64,000 nt of DNA, taken from NCBI GenBank assembly GCA_019787685.1, contig JAHNUO010000010.1, forward strand, positions 1,364,001 through 1,428,000. The letters run 5' to 3'. Every line of letters starts with the position of its first letter. The stretch's first letter is position 1. This DNA comes from Chiua virens (taxonomy: Eukaryota > Basidiomycota > Agaricomycetes > Boletales > Boletaceae). The notes under the pieces are model-generated. The model was not told the DNA's origin, did no database searches, and saw nothing but the letters and a program-made list of their open reading frames with translations. Positions 45,133 through 55,526 of this stretch are shown in pieces. The position numbers and the translations under genes were made by a program.

Positions 45133-46131
45133 TCAAGGAAACTGAAGGAGTGGGTCTGAAAGAGAATAAGTACGAACACTACGTTGCATCCGATGACGAT
45201 TCACCCGGTGCCTCGAGAAATCTAGCCATGGTACCCGCCAGAGAGATATTTCTCGCCCAAGTCCTGCTGATGCTACGAACTCGCCAGAGGGAGAGAAACG
45301 AACCACCCAGACCACTTCGGAATGTTGTGAATGTCGTCGAATGAGACGGCCATTCGTTGCATCCCAAAAACATATGGTTCGATCTCGGGAAGCGCTCGTG
45401 AGAATAGACCCATCAGGCGAGAGGGAGAGAGAGTATACCCAGTCGGTATGACCCGACCAAGCTGGGCCGATTTGTTCTCCTGTGTTGGCATCCCAGCAGC
45501 GAATTGTCTTGTCTGATGAACCAGAAAATATCCTGGTGCCATCATGGGACCACACGAGACCTCGGATGAGATCTGTATGACCTTGTAGTGGTCCGAGGAT
45601 GGGCGTGCCAGTTGTGACGTCATAGACATTGATACTGTCCCAATTTGCACATGCGAGTTTCTTGCCGCCAGAAGAGAAACAGACCGAGAAAGTTGAGACG
45701 TCAATGGATCTGCCAATGCGTCTCCCTTCCAAGGTGTAAATTTTCGCTTTTTCCCCCCCAACCGCAACGCGCTGATCGTCTGGCGAGATTGCCAGTGTCG
45801 GCGAAGTCCCTCGACAAGTCCATTTTTTAACTAGTTTGTGTGACTCGACATCCCACACCCTGATGCACCCAACCTCGTCGCTGCCGATGATCCTCTTGCC
45901 GTCCTTGGTCGCCGCAAGCTCCCGTACTCCTACATCTCCCCTGTGTTCCATCGACGTCCCTTCTTGTTCTCCTGTCTTCACATTCCAGATCTTTACACTT
46001 CCACCCATAGAACCGCTGACAAGTCGTCCGTCAGGCGTATACGCTAGCGCCGAGATGCGTTTATTGTCCATCGGGTCTATTACCAGATATGGAGCATCGC
46101 CGTTAGACTCTTGGTGTGTAACGTTCGACAT
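45133..46131 (-). CDS. WD40-repeat protein (seven-bladed propeller), intact
   Basis: A single uninterrupted frame of about 332 residues from ATG 46131, the best preserved member of the cluster. Repeats are clear: ISALAYTPDGRLVSGSMGGS..KIWN, LAATKDGKRIIGSDEVGCIR..VWD, LAISPDDQRVAVGGEKAKIY, VCFSSGGKKLACANWDSIN..VYD, GLVWSHDGTRIFSGSSDKTI..CWD, SLSLSPDGSILTSASRDRTI..FWD and VRFSPSGEFVASAGLGREIS..LWR. Beta propellers of this kind mediate protein contacts. The protein has no NACHT or HET domain; similarity to HET-E-type WD40 is only by repeat. Its stop lies about 50 bp from the start of kinase B, so the pair may be co-regulated or derive from one gene. Confidence 0.88.
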   Translation of the reverse strand: MSNVTHQESNGDAPYLVIDPMDNKRISALAYTPDGRLVSGSMGGSVKIWNVKTGEQEGTSMEHRGDVGVRELAATKDGKRIIGSDEVGCIRVWDVESHKLVKKWTCRGTSPTLAISPDDQRVAVGGEKAKIYTLEGRRIGRSIDVSTFSVCFSSGGKKLACANWDSINVYDVTTGTPILGPLQGHTDLIRGLVWSHDGTRIFSGSSDKTIRCWDANTGEQIGPAWSGHTDWVYSLSLSPDGSILTSASRDRTICFWDATNGRLIRRHSQHSEVVWVVRFSPSGEFVASAGLGREISLWRVPWLDFSRHRVNRHRMQRSVRTYSLSDPLLQFP

Positions 46132-46159
46132 GGTGGAGTTACTGTAGTGAATCAAATGT

Positions 46160-46870
46160 GAGGTTTTGTCAGTTAATGGGTCTGATTTGAAGGTGTGTAG
46201 TGACTAGCTGGAGGACTGGTGAAAACGGTTGACACTACAGCTTTCGTGATGGCTGATAAGGCAAACGTGTTCAAGGCGACTTAGCAATGTGCCGATACTC
46301 CGCCCAACCATGGTATCATTTGTATTTCACCCAGTTCCTGATTGCGCAGTTATCTGTTCACTGTTTGGACACCGGAGACGACATACCAGGATCCAGGTAT
46401 TAATTTCCTTGGGTCGAACCTTCAAATCTCAGCACCGTCGTCCAGGACGTACTAGTGCCTTCATATTCATACTGTAGGATCTCAGTGGTTGTTCTACCGC
46501 CAAGGTCGAAAGTCAGGTTTGAGGTCCGTGGGGGGTTGTAAACGAATTCGGCATCATGCAACACGAGGTGAAGTTCCAGGGGAATAGTAAGGTGATGCAG
46601 CACCATAATTGTGCAATCCAATCGTGGTACTTCCGGGCTTCTTTCACCGGTTCCGAATGCCTTGGTGAATAATGATTAGGTCCGCGGGGAAATTGTTAAG
46701 TACAAGAGTCAACTTGAAGTGGTCTTCGTCGCTTTACATGTCAAGCACCATCTACTACACAACCAAGGTCGGGTGATCGACTCGGATATTATAGTGTCGG
46801 TATGACCAAGCCAAGCTGGTCCTTACTCTGCAGAGAGAATGTGGGATGGTCTTTATGGTGAATAAATTCG
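46160..46870. other. spacer between WD40-1 and kinase C, no supportable gene
   Basis: Part of it (around 46370-46430) resembles 42130-42190 upstream of the WD40 remnant, sharing gacgacata and the tcgaac..gggtc..tcgaact pattern, consistent with duplication of whole units including promoters. Confidence 0.4.
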
Positions 46871-46875
46871 CAGCG

Positions 46876-48364
46876 TCAATACGATCGGATTGCGTCCAGG
46901 AAACTACTAATACATACTTTTGTTGATGATCGTGGACCAGGACTGTCGACGTTGTTCCCCGGTTCACCCGTCGTGGATACACTCTCAGACGGCGACAAGC
47001 CGTCCATATGAGAATTACCATCACTGAGCCATGATATCAAGTCGCAAAGAGGTTGGGCCGATGGGCAATTTCCCAGGAACCCTTGTATACGGTAAACTAT
47101 CACCTCTGCCGCAGGTCGCTCCCCGATTGATGACCAGCAATGTTCGATCAATTCCCAGTGCGAGTCAGTCGATTGGTCGAGATTTTGGTCGACCTGGTTT
47201 GTCACCCTTCGCAAGGCGTAGAGTGATGGCTGCGTCTCCCCGAATTCTGACCAGGGTTGTTTACCAGAAAACACCTGAAACAATATCAGAATGGATACTG
47301 GCTTTCGCATTTGAGTCAGCAAACTTTCCTGAAGGGCAACACAACCAAATGTGTATATATCGCTCTTAATTGTCCATTCGATCCCATGTTCCAGTTCCAT
47401 TTGTTCTGGCGCAGTCCAGCGCAAGGCACCCGGTCGTGCAGTGGTTCGTTCGAGATAGGTCAATGCCTCTGGAATATTTCCCACTAGGGAGGAGAATCCG
47501 AAATCGGTCAACCGTGCACTGTAATCAGCGTCGAGGAGGATATTGTTCTGTTCTTCATGAGAAAAGAATGAGCAGATTATTCGGGTTTGACGCACAGGAT
47601 TGAGATCGCCGTGAATGACGGGGATCGAATGCACTGTTGCGTATCATTCTCTCGAGCTCTAATGGCAATTCACGAGAACAACTCACAATAGTAAAGCCCG
47701 TTTGCAATATCCGAAAGCTATCATGCATGGTCAGAAGGCATAGAAAGAGTAGACGTTGGCCGACCCACAAACTGGAGTCGGTGAGACATAGCTAAGTCAT
47801 TGTCATGTTTCGCTATGAAATGGTGGAGGGAATTATTTGGCATCCATAAGGAGACCAACGACATTGCACCATGCATTCCGAACCCATATGCAATGCCAAG
47901 GAACGGGACAATATTCTTGTGTTCGAGTCTTCTCCAGATACCGAGCTCTCGACGAAGCATCTACGATAGCAAATGAATCACTAGTTGTAGGTAGTCGACT
48001 GAAGTGAGGTACCTTGACGAAGCGATCGTCTACATCCTCATCCTATCGTAAACGTAAATCTGAGAGCCTTTACTGCGACCTGGAAAGGTGGTCAATAGCA
48101 GACAGCATGAGACAATTGCGTTGTCCAAACCTCTTTCCGTGAACCAGTCGAGGTACCAACATCGATAGATGTCACCGAAGCCTCCGCCAGCAGCATACCC
48201 ATTGTCATTTTTAATTATATATGGTGTTAGATCTGGTGGAGGAGAGGGTTCGGCACTAAATAACATTGGTACAAGCCGGGAACTTGAACGTTAACACTTC
48301 ATACGAACAAGCAACGAAAGACATACTTGACATTGGATTTTCGGGGCTGTGCAGTGAACTCCAT
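46876..48364 (-). pseudogene. kinase C: tyrosine-kinase-like gene with N-lobe frameshift
   Basis: First exon MEFTAQPRKSNVK at 48364. Then YAAGGGFGDIYRCWYLDW, VAVKALRFTFTI and, directly after, an extra base (near 48042) that creates a stop; without it the frame reads DEDVDDRFVK as in the paralogs. Further on: RRELGIWRRLEHKNIVPFLG, VIHGDLNPVRQ, NNILLDADYSARLTDFGFSS (DFG intact), RPGALRWTAPEQMELE and SDIYTFGCVALQ. A later segment (about 47252-47170) is read in a shifted frame between two compensating indels. It ends near 46876. Confidence 0.8.
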
Positions 48365-48647
48365 TTGGGGCGTTATATGTTCCAACGAGGATAGGAACTG
48401 ACGAGATGGCGGAAATAGCTTTAAACACGTTTCAGCAAGTGTTCAGATAACTAACCCTCTATTTTCTTACCCCATGGACCAGACCCGGCCCTTGATCATG
48501 GTATGGTGTAATGCGTGTAATCTGAGAGTAAGGTGGGGATAGCTGAACAGGGTGCGCATGTAGCAGTAAAGGAAGTGGAGTTGGGCTGTGTCAAGAAGCG
48601 AAATGTGATGGCTCTGGAAAGAATGGTGAGCACCAGAAGCTGTTGAC

Positions 48648-49597
48648 TTAAGCCCGACGAGCATTTACCTGTTTCTCGATGGTACCTGACGAAGGTACTC
48701 GCCAAAGATATAGCTTCCCGTCAAGGGTTGCTGATGCTACGTGCTCCCCAGAGGGAGAGAAACGAACCATCATGACCTTTTCTGAATGTCGTAGATGTTG
48801 ACCAATAGGACGACCAGTTGTTGCATCCCAGAAACGAATGGTTCGATCCCGGGATGCACTCGCGAGAATAGACCCGTCAGGGGAGAGGGAGGAAGATTTT
48901 ATAGTGTCTGTATGACCAAGCCAAGCTGGTCCGATTTGTTCTCCCGTCTGAGCATTCCAGCAGCGAATCGTCTTGTCCCGCGAGCCAGAGAATATCCTGG
49001 TGCAATCATGCGACCATACAAGACTCCAGACGTCATCTTGATGGCCTTGTAGCGGATCAAGGACAAGTGCGCCAGTCCTGACATCACACATGAAGATGTT
49101 GTGATAATTGCCACACACGAGTTTGCTGCTGTCGGGAGAGAAACAAAGCGAGAAAATGGAGACGTCGATGGAGTTGACCAGTCTCCCCTCTAGAGTATAA
49201 ATTCCGATGGTCTCCGAGGCAACGGCAACGAGTTGATCGTCTGGTGAGACAGCGAGTTTGGGCCAAGACCCTTCATGGATCCATTCGTCGACTAGTTTGT
49301 GCGACTCGACTGTCCCATACCTTGATGCCCCCTTCTTCATCACCGCTGATGATCTTTGTGCAACTGTCCTTGGTCAGTGCGACGTCACATACGTCCTCGT
49401 GCTCCATGTCTTTCCCTTCTTGCTTCCCAGTTCTCGATGTCCCAGACCCTTACAGTTCCATGTCTCGTACCGATGATGATCCGTCGCCCGTCAGGTAGGA
49501 ATGCGAGCGCCGAGATACCCTCAGCATCCGCCGCATCTGTCGGGAGACGCAGTGGCAGAACACAGTCACTAGATTCCTGGTACGTAGAGCCTGACAT
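48648..49597 (-). pseudogene. WD40-repeat gene 2, two frameshifts
   Basis: Starts MSGSTYQESSD at 49597 and encodes the same architecture as the intact copy at 45133-46131. Repeat 1 is GISALAFLPDGRRIIIGTRH. A frame change near 49430 and another near 49320 interrupt repeats 1-2 (TGKQEGKDMEHEDV lies in a second frame, VESHKLVDEWIHEG in a third). From there the frame is open to 48648 through DDVWSLVWSHDCTRIFSGSR, SLSPDGSILASASRDRTIRF and VRFSPSGEHVASATLDGKLY. Confidence 0.75.
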
Positions 49598-49639
49598 ATG
49601 TTGTGGGAAAGAGAGGTTTTGAAAGTTCGGAGAGGACAA

Positions 49640-50138
49640 GACAACAGTGATTGACGCTTTAGGTTCGATGATTATGGGGATATAGCGCCTACAACGACGC
49701 CTGATCCAATACTTGTCTTTTTTATCATCAATTCTTCACTCCCTGCACCACTTGCAGGGCTTGGAGTTGACAGCAGCTACCACTTTACATAGTCGAGAAA
49801 ACATTGAATGATCATGAATAAGAGCACTCTGAGTCTAGTCATGACTTGAAAGCTTGAAGCATGGATGCGTGAGAAGCTTCACTTCATTACTTAGTCTCAA
49901 TTCACCAGTACCTCTACTTTCCCCAGGACGACACATAGTATCGTACGATTCGTACACGCGTAGACGATCTGCGGACAACACGTATCCCTTGCGTCTGTAA
50001 CGCATCAACCATAATTTTGTTCTCGATTCAGATAAATCTTCGACGAGGAGGTTCAATGTTCCTTCTATCTCATGCCTGCAGAAACCCTGTTACCTTAAGG
50101 TCACGGTCCGCGGCCCACGACCTGCGGAGAACTGTAGT
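49640..50138. other. intergenic region, no supportable gene
   Basis: Divergent upstream region between WD40-2 (minus) and the CoA-transferase (plus). A minus frame at 50056-49835 is unrecognised. Confidence 0.45.
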
Positions 50139-51879
50139 ATGTCTTCAAGCTGGTGCTGCAAGGTGAGCAACACATCACTTCATATCAGCCCACCGACGTT
50201 CGCAACCCTTCAGATACAAATTATTCTCGTCGACACGTACCCCCCAGAATAATTCTATCTCGGACGTCGATGACCTTCCACTCTCTGGCGTCCGCGTCCT
50301 AGAACTGGGTCAGTTGATCGCAGGCCCTTTCTGCGGACAGCTTCTCGGGTGTGTCGTCATTCCACCTCTGCCACTTGCTCATTTCGACCTTGTTCGCTTG
50401 CTCGCATAGCCATTTCGGCGCAGAGGTCATCAAGATTGAGCCACCCTCTGTTGGAGACCCGCTGCGAACGTGGAGAGAGCTCGACGTCGACGGTGTGAGT
50501 CCTTGGTTTCGGAGTTTGGGAAGGAACAAGAAGAACATGACGATCGACCTTAGGCAGGACGAGGGGAGAGCGTGCGTACCGTCTTCATGTATCTCGACAT
50601 CCTGGTAGTTTCTACAGGTGGTGCATACTCACGCACCCCAAAGGCTCGTAAAACGGCTTGCAGTCAAGAGCGATGTCATCGTTGAAAATTTCAAGCCAGG
50701 GAGTAAGGACCAAGCTTAGGTGTGTTCGGTGACCCACGTTGCTCATGCATTCTCCGTTGTTCACTTGCAGCGTTGGAGAAATGGGGACTGGGGCCCTCGG
50801 CTTTACACCCACTCAACCCGTCACTCATATTCACTCGGGTCAGCGGATATGGACAAACGGGCCCTTGGTCGTCGAGGCCCGGTTTTGCGTCTGTATGCGA
50901 AGCAGAATCTGGATTTCGGTACATCAATGGCTTCGTGGATCCAGAAACGAATGCGTTATCCGGACCCCCTGTCAGACCCAACATGAGCCTGGGAGACTCC
51001 GTTGCTGGATTACATGCTGCCTTTGGGACGGTAAATCTCTTCAAAGTTTCACTTAGTCGGGCATCTGGATGTATACACAGGTTCTGGCTCTTTTGTCCCG
51101 ACAAAGAAACTCTGGCGTCAAAGGTGGTCAAACAGTTGACGTTAGCATAATGGAAAGGCGAGTTTATTCTCCCATTTAAATACAAAACTGGCTGATTCAG
51201 TCCATAGCATGTTGAACCTAATGGAGGGCATCATTCCGGAGTATGACCGCAAGGGAAAGGTATGGTTCAAGTTGATGCTCTTTTCTTCTCAGCGAGGCTC
51301 ATGTTCCTCGCAGGTTCGTGGCCCGTCTGGATCTACAGTGACTGGGATCGTTCCGACAAACTGCGTACCCCTGCTTACCTTCACCAACAACACCTTCTAC
51401 CCCAACATATATCGTCATTGGGGCGAACGGCGACACGCTGTACGTACGTATGATGCGCGCTATCGGCCGTGAGGACCTCATTGGACCCGATTATGCTGAG
51501 AACCGGCACCGCGTCGCTCGCCAAGCAGAGATAGAGGAAGCAATCTCCGACTGGACGAGGGTGCGACCTGTAGAAGAGGTCGTGGACGTTTTGGAAAAGG
51601 CTGGTGTTCCGGTCGGTCGTGTCGCTAGTGTCAAGGAGATCTTGGAGAATGAACATCTGAAGGCACGTGGAGCTGTGGAGGACGTATGGGTTGGTGAGAC
51701 TTGACAGTGGGTGGAACGTCAAAATGTCGGGCGTCTTTCCGATCTTGGAAGGATCTAGAGCGAAGACGAGATGGGCTGCTCCTGGTCTCGGGGAGCACAC
51801 TGATGATATTCTCACCAAAGAGCTCGGATTGGATACCAAAGAGCTTGCACGACTTCGGGAAAGCGGTATCATAGCATAA
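50139..51879 (+). pseudogene. CoA-transferase family III (CaiB/BaiF) gene with frame breaks
   Basis: Family III enzymes move CoA between carboxylic acids through an aspartyl-CoA intermediate. Landmarks: LPLSGVRVLELGQLIAGPFC, FGAEVIKIEPPSVGDPLRTW, SLGRNKKNMTIDLRQDEG, RLAVKSDVIVENFKPG, LNPSLIFTRVSGYGQTGPWS, PNMSLGDSVAGLHAAFG (the Asp of GDSVAG matches the catalytic position), MLNLMEGIIPEYDRKGKV and EVVDVLEKAGVPVGRVASVK. Introns are visible (e.g. 50350-50409). Two joins fail: around 51146-51208, where only a GC donor is available and the phase does not fit, and around 51690, where VEDVWV must shift frame to reach GWNVKMSGVFPILEG. The first exon MSSSWCCK with a following intron is tentative; a mitochondrial location is possible. 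Confidence 0.75.
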
Positions 51880-51985
51880 GTAGCATCAACCATGTCTCTA
51901 CATACACTCATTTGTCTTTTCACGATGAATCTATAGCCATAAGAACGTAGTCGCGCGCATCTGGCGCCCGACGTCATGGTCGAGT

Positions 51986-53181
51986 TCAGCAACCTTGTCG
52001 CAACCCCTTTCCTCCTTCTACCCGCTCGTATATCTTGATACCCCCACCTTCCAGGCTTGTAGCCCGACTTCCGACACCACCGACAATAAGCCACCTATCA
52101 TCATCTCCTCCAAACACCATCCCACGAAGGTGTCTCAGACCCGTGCGTACTTCAGTCACCAGCTCTGGACGTTCCTCTCCCTTCTCCAATGAAAATATGG
52201 CGATCGTGTCTCCCTCTGGGTGTGGGTCTTCTCGATTCGAGGTATAAATGTACCCTGTCGGGAACGAGCGGTTCGGTTTTGGTATCAATATTTCAGCAGC
52301 GGCCATCCCGCTCGGCGTCGGAGACGCTTTCAGCGTCGACAATGTGGCCACATGCGTGAGCATGTCAGTGGAGTGCACCTTGTACACTGCCAGCTCGGAG
52401 GTGAGCTCCAGCAGGACGTACAGTGTGTTTCCTTTGCGTCGCCCACATGTCATGTGAGAGAGGCATCGTCGTAGTTCACGCGTCGTACGTACCGTATATC
52501 GCAACGTGCCGAGGTCCACCGCCAGTGTTGACGTCGATGAAGTCGCGAATGGCCCAATGGCCATCGGACGCCTTGGTGAGTCGCCATACTTTATCGGAGC
52601 CTAGGTCAGGTACGTAGAGCTCCTGCTCTGTCGTAGTGAAGCGGGTTCAAGATCGCCTGGTGCGGATGTGCAGCGTCTTGCCGAGACAGGTTTCGACCTG
52701 ACCGTTCAGCGTCGAACGGAACCGCGATGTTCCATGATGCAGCGGGACGCGTGTAGGGTGGCGTCGTGGAGATGGGAACAGGAAGCCAAGGTGCCACCAG
52801 AGTACTACATCATCCGATCCGTCACGAGGCTCAAACATACGTGTGACATCGAACGTACGTTTGCGACGATGATCTCGTCTTCTAGTCACTGAGCATTGAA
52901 CAGGGATCAGCTCCCCCGCTCGAGCACGTCGCTTCCTCTACCTTTCGACCTTCGCCCGAGTTCCTGTCATACTTGACTAGGACGATCTGACCGTCTGGTG
53001 CCTGTTCTAGACAGGCAAATATCAACGACCGATCGGACGGATGGGCCTCGATCCACGATGGGTTGCGGCCTACGTCGACTTTGGAGAGATATTTGAGCGT
53101 GGGGCTCGGGGTACCAGGGTTGAATTCGAGGGTATAGATCGAGTCGGTGTACGATGCGACCAGAATCTTGAAAGTAGTCAT
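51986..53181 (-). pseudogene. lactonase-type seven-bladed propeller gene with frameshifts
   Basis: Begins MTTFKILVASYTDSIYTLEF at 53181 and continues VDVGRNPSWIEAHPSDRSLI, then GADPC. The frame then breaks (near 52895) before EDEIIVAN, and again near 52640 before ELYVPDLGSDKVWRLTKAS and DVNTGGGPRHVAIY (the NTGGGPRH motif is typical). The last part, NTLYVLLELTSELAVYKVHS to FGGDDDRWLIVGG, is open to 51986. The family comprises 6-phosphogluconolactonase and carboxy-muconate cyclase relatives; the exact substrate cannot be told. Confidence 0.7.
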
Positions 53182-53507
53182 CGTCGACGAGGGGCGAGTC
53201 AGAGTGGGGAGATGAGCACCACGGTCGTAGATAGCAATGGCTTTTATTAGCTCTGGAAAAGGGATCTCCCAGATATACTAGTTATGTTATCTCCAGCGTC
53301 ATGCGGTTCGATCTTCTGGACATGTCACGACCGAGGTTTTCCCCGGACGTGATCTTGCCATATCGACAAACGGAGATGGTTACTTGCCAATCGTTTCGAC
53401 ATCAGATATCAGGCGTATAACACTGATACAGTGTTTGAGTGTTCACCGATCATCAGAATCCATACATCATTTCGTGTAATGCAGTCCGCGATTACTCGAG
53501 TGAGTGT

Positions 53508-55207
53508 CTAGCTTCTATCGTACTCGACTTGAAGGGATGGATACGTTTCCGCAGCCTGAGCCTGTTCACTCTTCTCGCGATCGACAGCGTCCCATTCCCC
53601 CCTCAGATCTTCATAGAACGGTCTGGACAACCCCGCAGTTTCGCGTGCCTCGACATTGAAAGGCCCTTTGATCTCCCCTCTCCATCCCCGCCTGACCTCC
53701 TCCCTGAACGTAGCAACTGGGTCGACGCCTTGTCGCTCACATAACCATGTGAACCAGCGGTGGCCGGTCGTGACATGTGTCACCTCGTCCGCATGGACTA
53801 TTTCAAGTACCTCAACGCTATCCGTGTCCCCGGTGCGACGGAATCGTTCGAATCGTCCCTGGATTGACATCTAGCCCACGTGCTTCATGGACGAGATGGA
53901 TGATGGCAAGTCGAGCACGCAGTGAGTGCGAGGTGACTGTTGCTGACTCCCATAGACCTGCATGGACAGGGAGTGTCCCATACGGCGTTGAAGGCGAAAT
54001 GACAGCCAGTCGAGAGATGAGGAAGTGAGAAATGTTTCGATTCGTCGAGTGCCATTCGTGAAAAGTCGGAGAAGAATTCTTGGGGAATATCAGGATGAGA
54101 AGGGCCAAATCGCACCATGATGTCCCATCTGCAGGCGAAATGACACCGATGTAATGGCGAGAAATATCTAAGTGATGGTGTACTTACGCCAGATCGATCC
54201 TAAAACGATTCAGTCAAGAAAGACGGTGTAGAGGATGCATGCTAACTCACGCCCATTGCTCGATGTTTGCTAGAGCATGCAACATAACCGCCACATTCTT
54301 TCGCTTTCCTAGTTTTCTGGGATCCACCGTATTTCGCGTATAACAATCATCACGAGATGGGACGGCAGGCGGCTTGGGGACAGTTTTGGACTTATGGCCT
54401 ATCGATACAAGCTGACCCGTGCGAAAGAGCTGTACTGCATGCTTCGTGCGTTCTACCTATCGGACGGTTAGCAGATACATAAAGATCGTATATATGTACA
54501 CCCTACCTTTAACTTTGGATTGGCTGTGTTCAAGATGACCACTGCCCATTCCATGAGCGTCGAAGGGGTTTTATCGGTGGGAATCAATGGCTCATCCTCA
54601 ATGGCGATTAATTGAATACGTGGTAGGTCCGGGATCACCACGACTGGCGGAGGGTCCGCAAATTCTACAGAACGTTGTCAGTTGTCCGATGGACGGAAAT
54701 GTCACATTTAAGAAGAACCTTCTGAGACAGGTCGTAGCTCAACCAAGCGCCACTGGGTGCCATTGTCTGGCTCTTCGACCCAAACCTTCTCTACGTCGTC
54801 CGATTTATCAACGATTACTTTCACTCGATATGTGCATGCGCGAAGTCCAGTTTCACTCTCGCCAGTTCGCAGGTCGAAATCGTATCTGCCAGTGATCAAA
54901 CACCTCAGCAAAAGTTATTGATGAAAACAATGTAGGGCACGAACCGATGCCATGGACACACTGCGATGGCACTGTTGTCACACTCTTCGATATCTGCGTG
55001 CGACATATCCGCCCCGAGGTGAGGACACGCAGATTCCATTGCATAAAGCTCATGGTACGAGCGAGGCAACTCGGTATCATCTCCTTGTGATCGGCTGTTC
55101 ACCGTCCCGTCTACCGATGACAATCGGAAAAGTATCAGCGAATGATATCTTCCCTCCAGGGACCGAAGCTGTGAGCCGAAAACGCGTATGAGAGAATATC
55201 TTGTCAT
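53508..55207 (-). pseudogene. Rieske [2Fe-2S] domain fused to DUF455 ferritin-like domain, two frameshifts
   Basis: ATG at 55207. The Rieske part has both cluster motifs, ACPHLGADMSHADIEE and VCPWHR, with an intron splitting WHR from YDFDLRTGESETGLRACTYR. Downstream come EDEPLIPTDKTPSTLMEWA, LGKRKNVAVMLHALANIEQW, WDIMVRFGPSHPDIPQEFFS, ARLAIIHLVHEARGLDVNPG and VLEIVHADEVTHVTTGHRWF (metal-ligand helices of DUF455). The frame shifts near 54023 (KHFSL to LISRLAVISP) and near 53847 (NPGTI to ERFRRTGD). Such fusions suggest an oxygenase-like role with the Rieske cluster as electron donor; substrate unknown. Confidence 0.75.
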
Positions 55208-55526
55208 AGGGAGAAACTCTGGTGATAAAGCAAAAGTCAAGAGCGGCAATTACGTTTAATCAAAGTGGAAGACCAAACAGGACAAATCTATCGGTCTCCG
55301 AGGTGTGTTCGACATCTTCACCCAGCTGAAACATTCCGATGTATATAGGTGATGGTTGCCGGGCGGAAGTACAAGGTGCCCAGAAATGGTAAGTGGTCGA
55401 TATCAGCTTGCATGTACTAAGTGCACCTAAATACGCTGGGAAAAAGAACTTGCAAGATCGAAAAAAAATACAACAAGTGACATCGCATGATAGTTTTGAC
55501 TACAAAGGACATGGACGATAAATATC

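Noticed and set aside
45133..46131. HET-E-type NACHT/WD40 incompatibility gene
   Set aside because: Only WD repeats are present; no HET or NACHT domain is encoded nearby.
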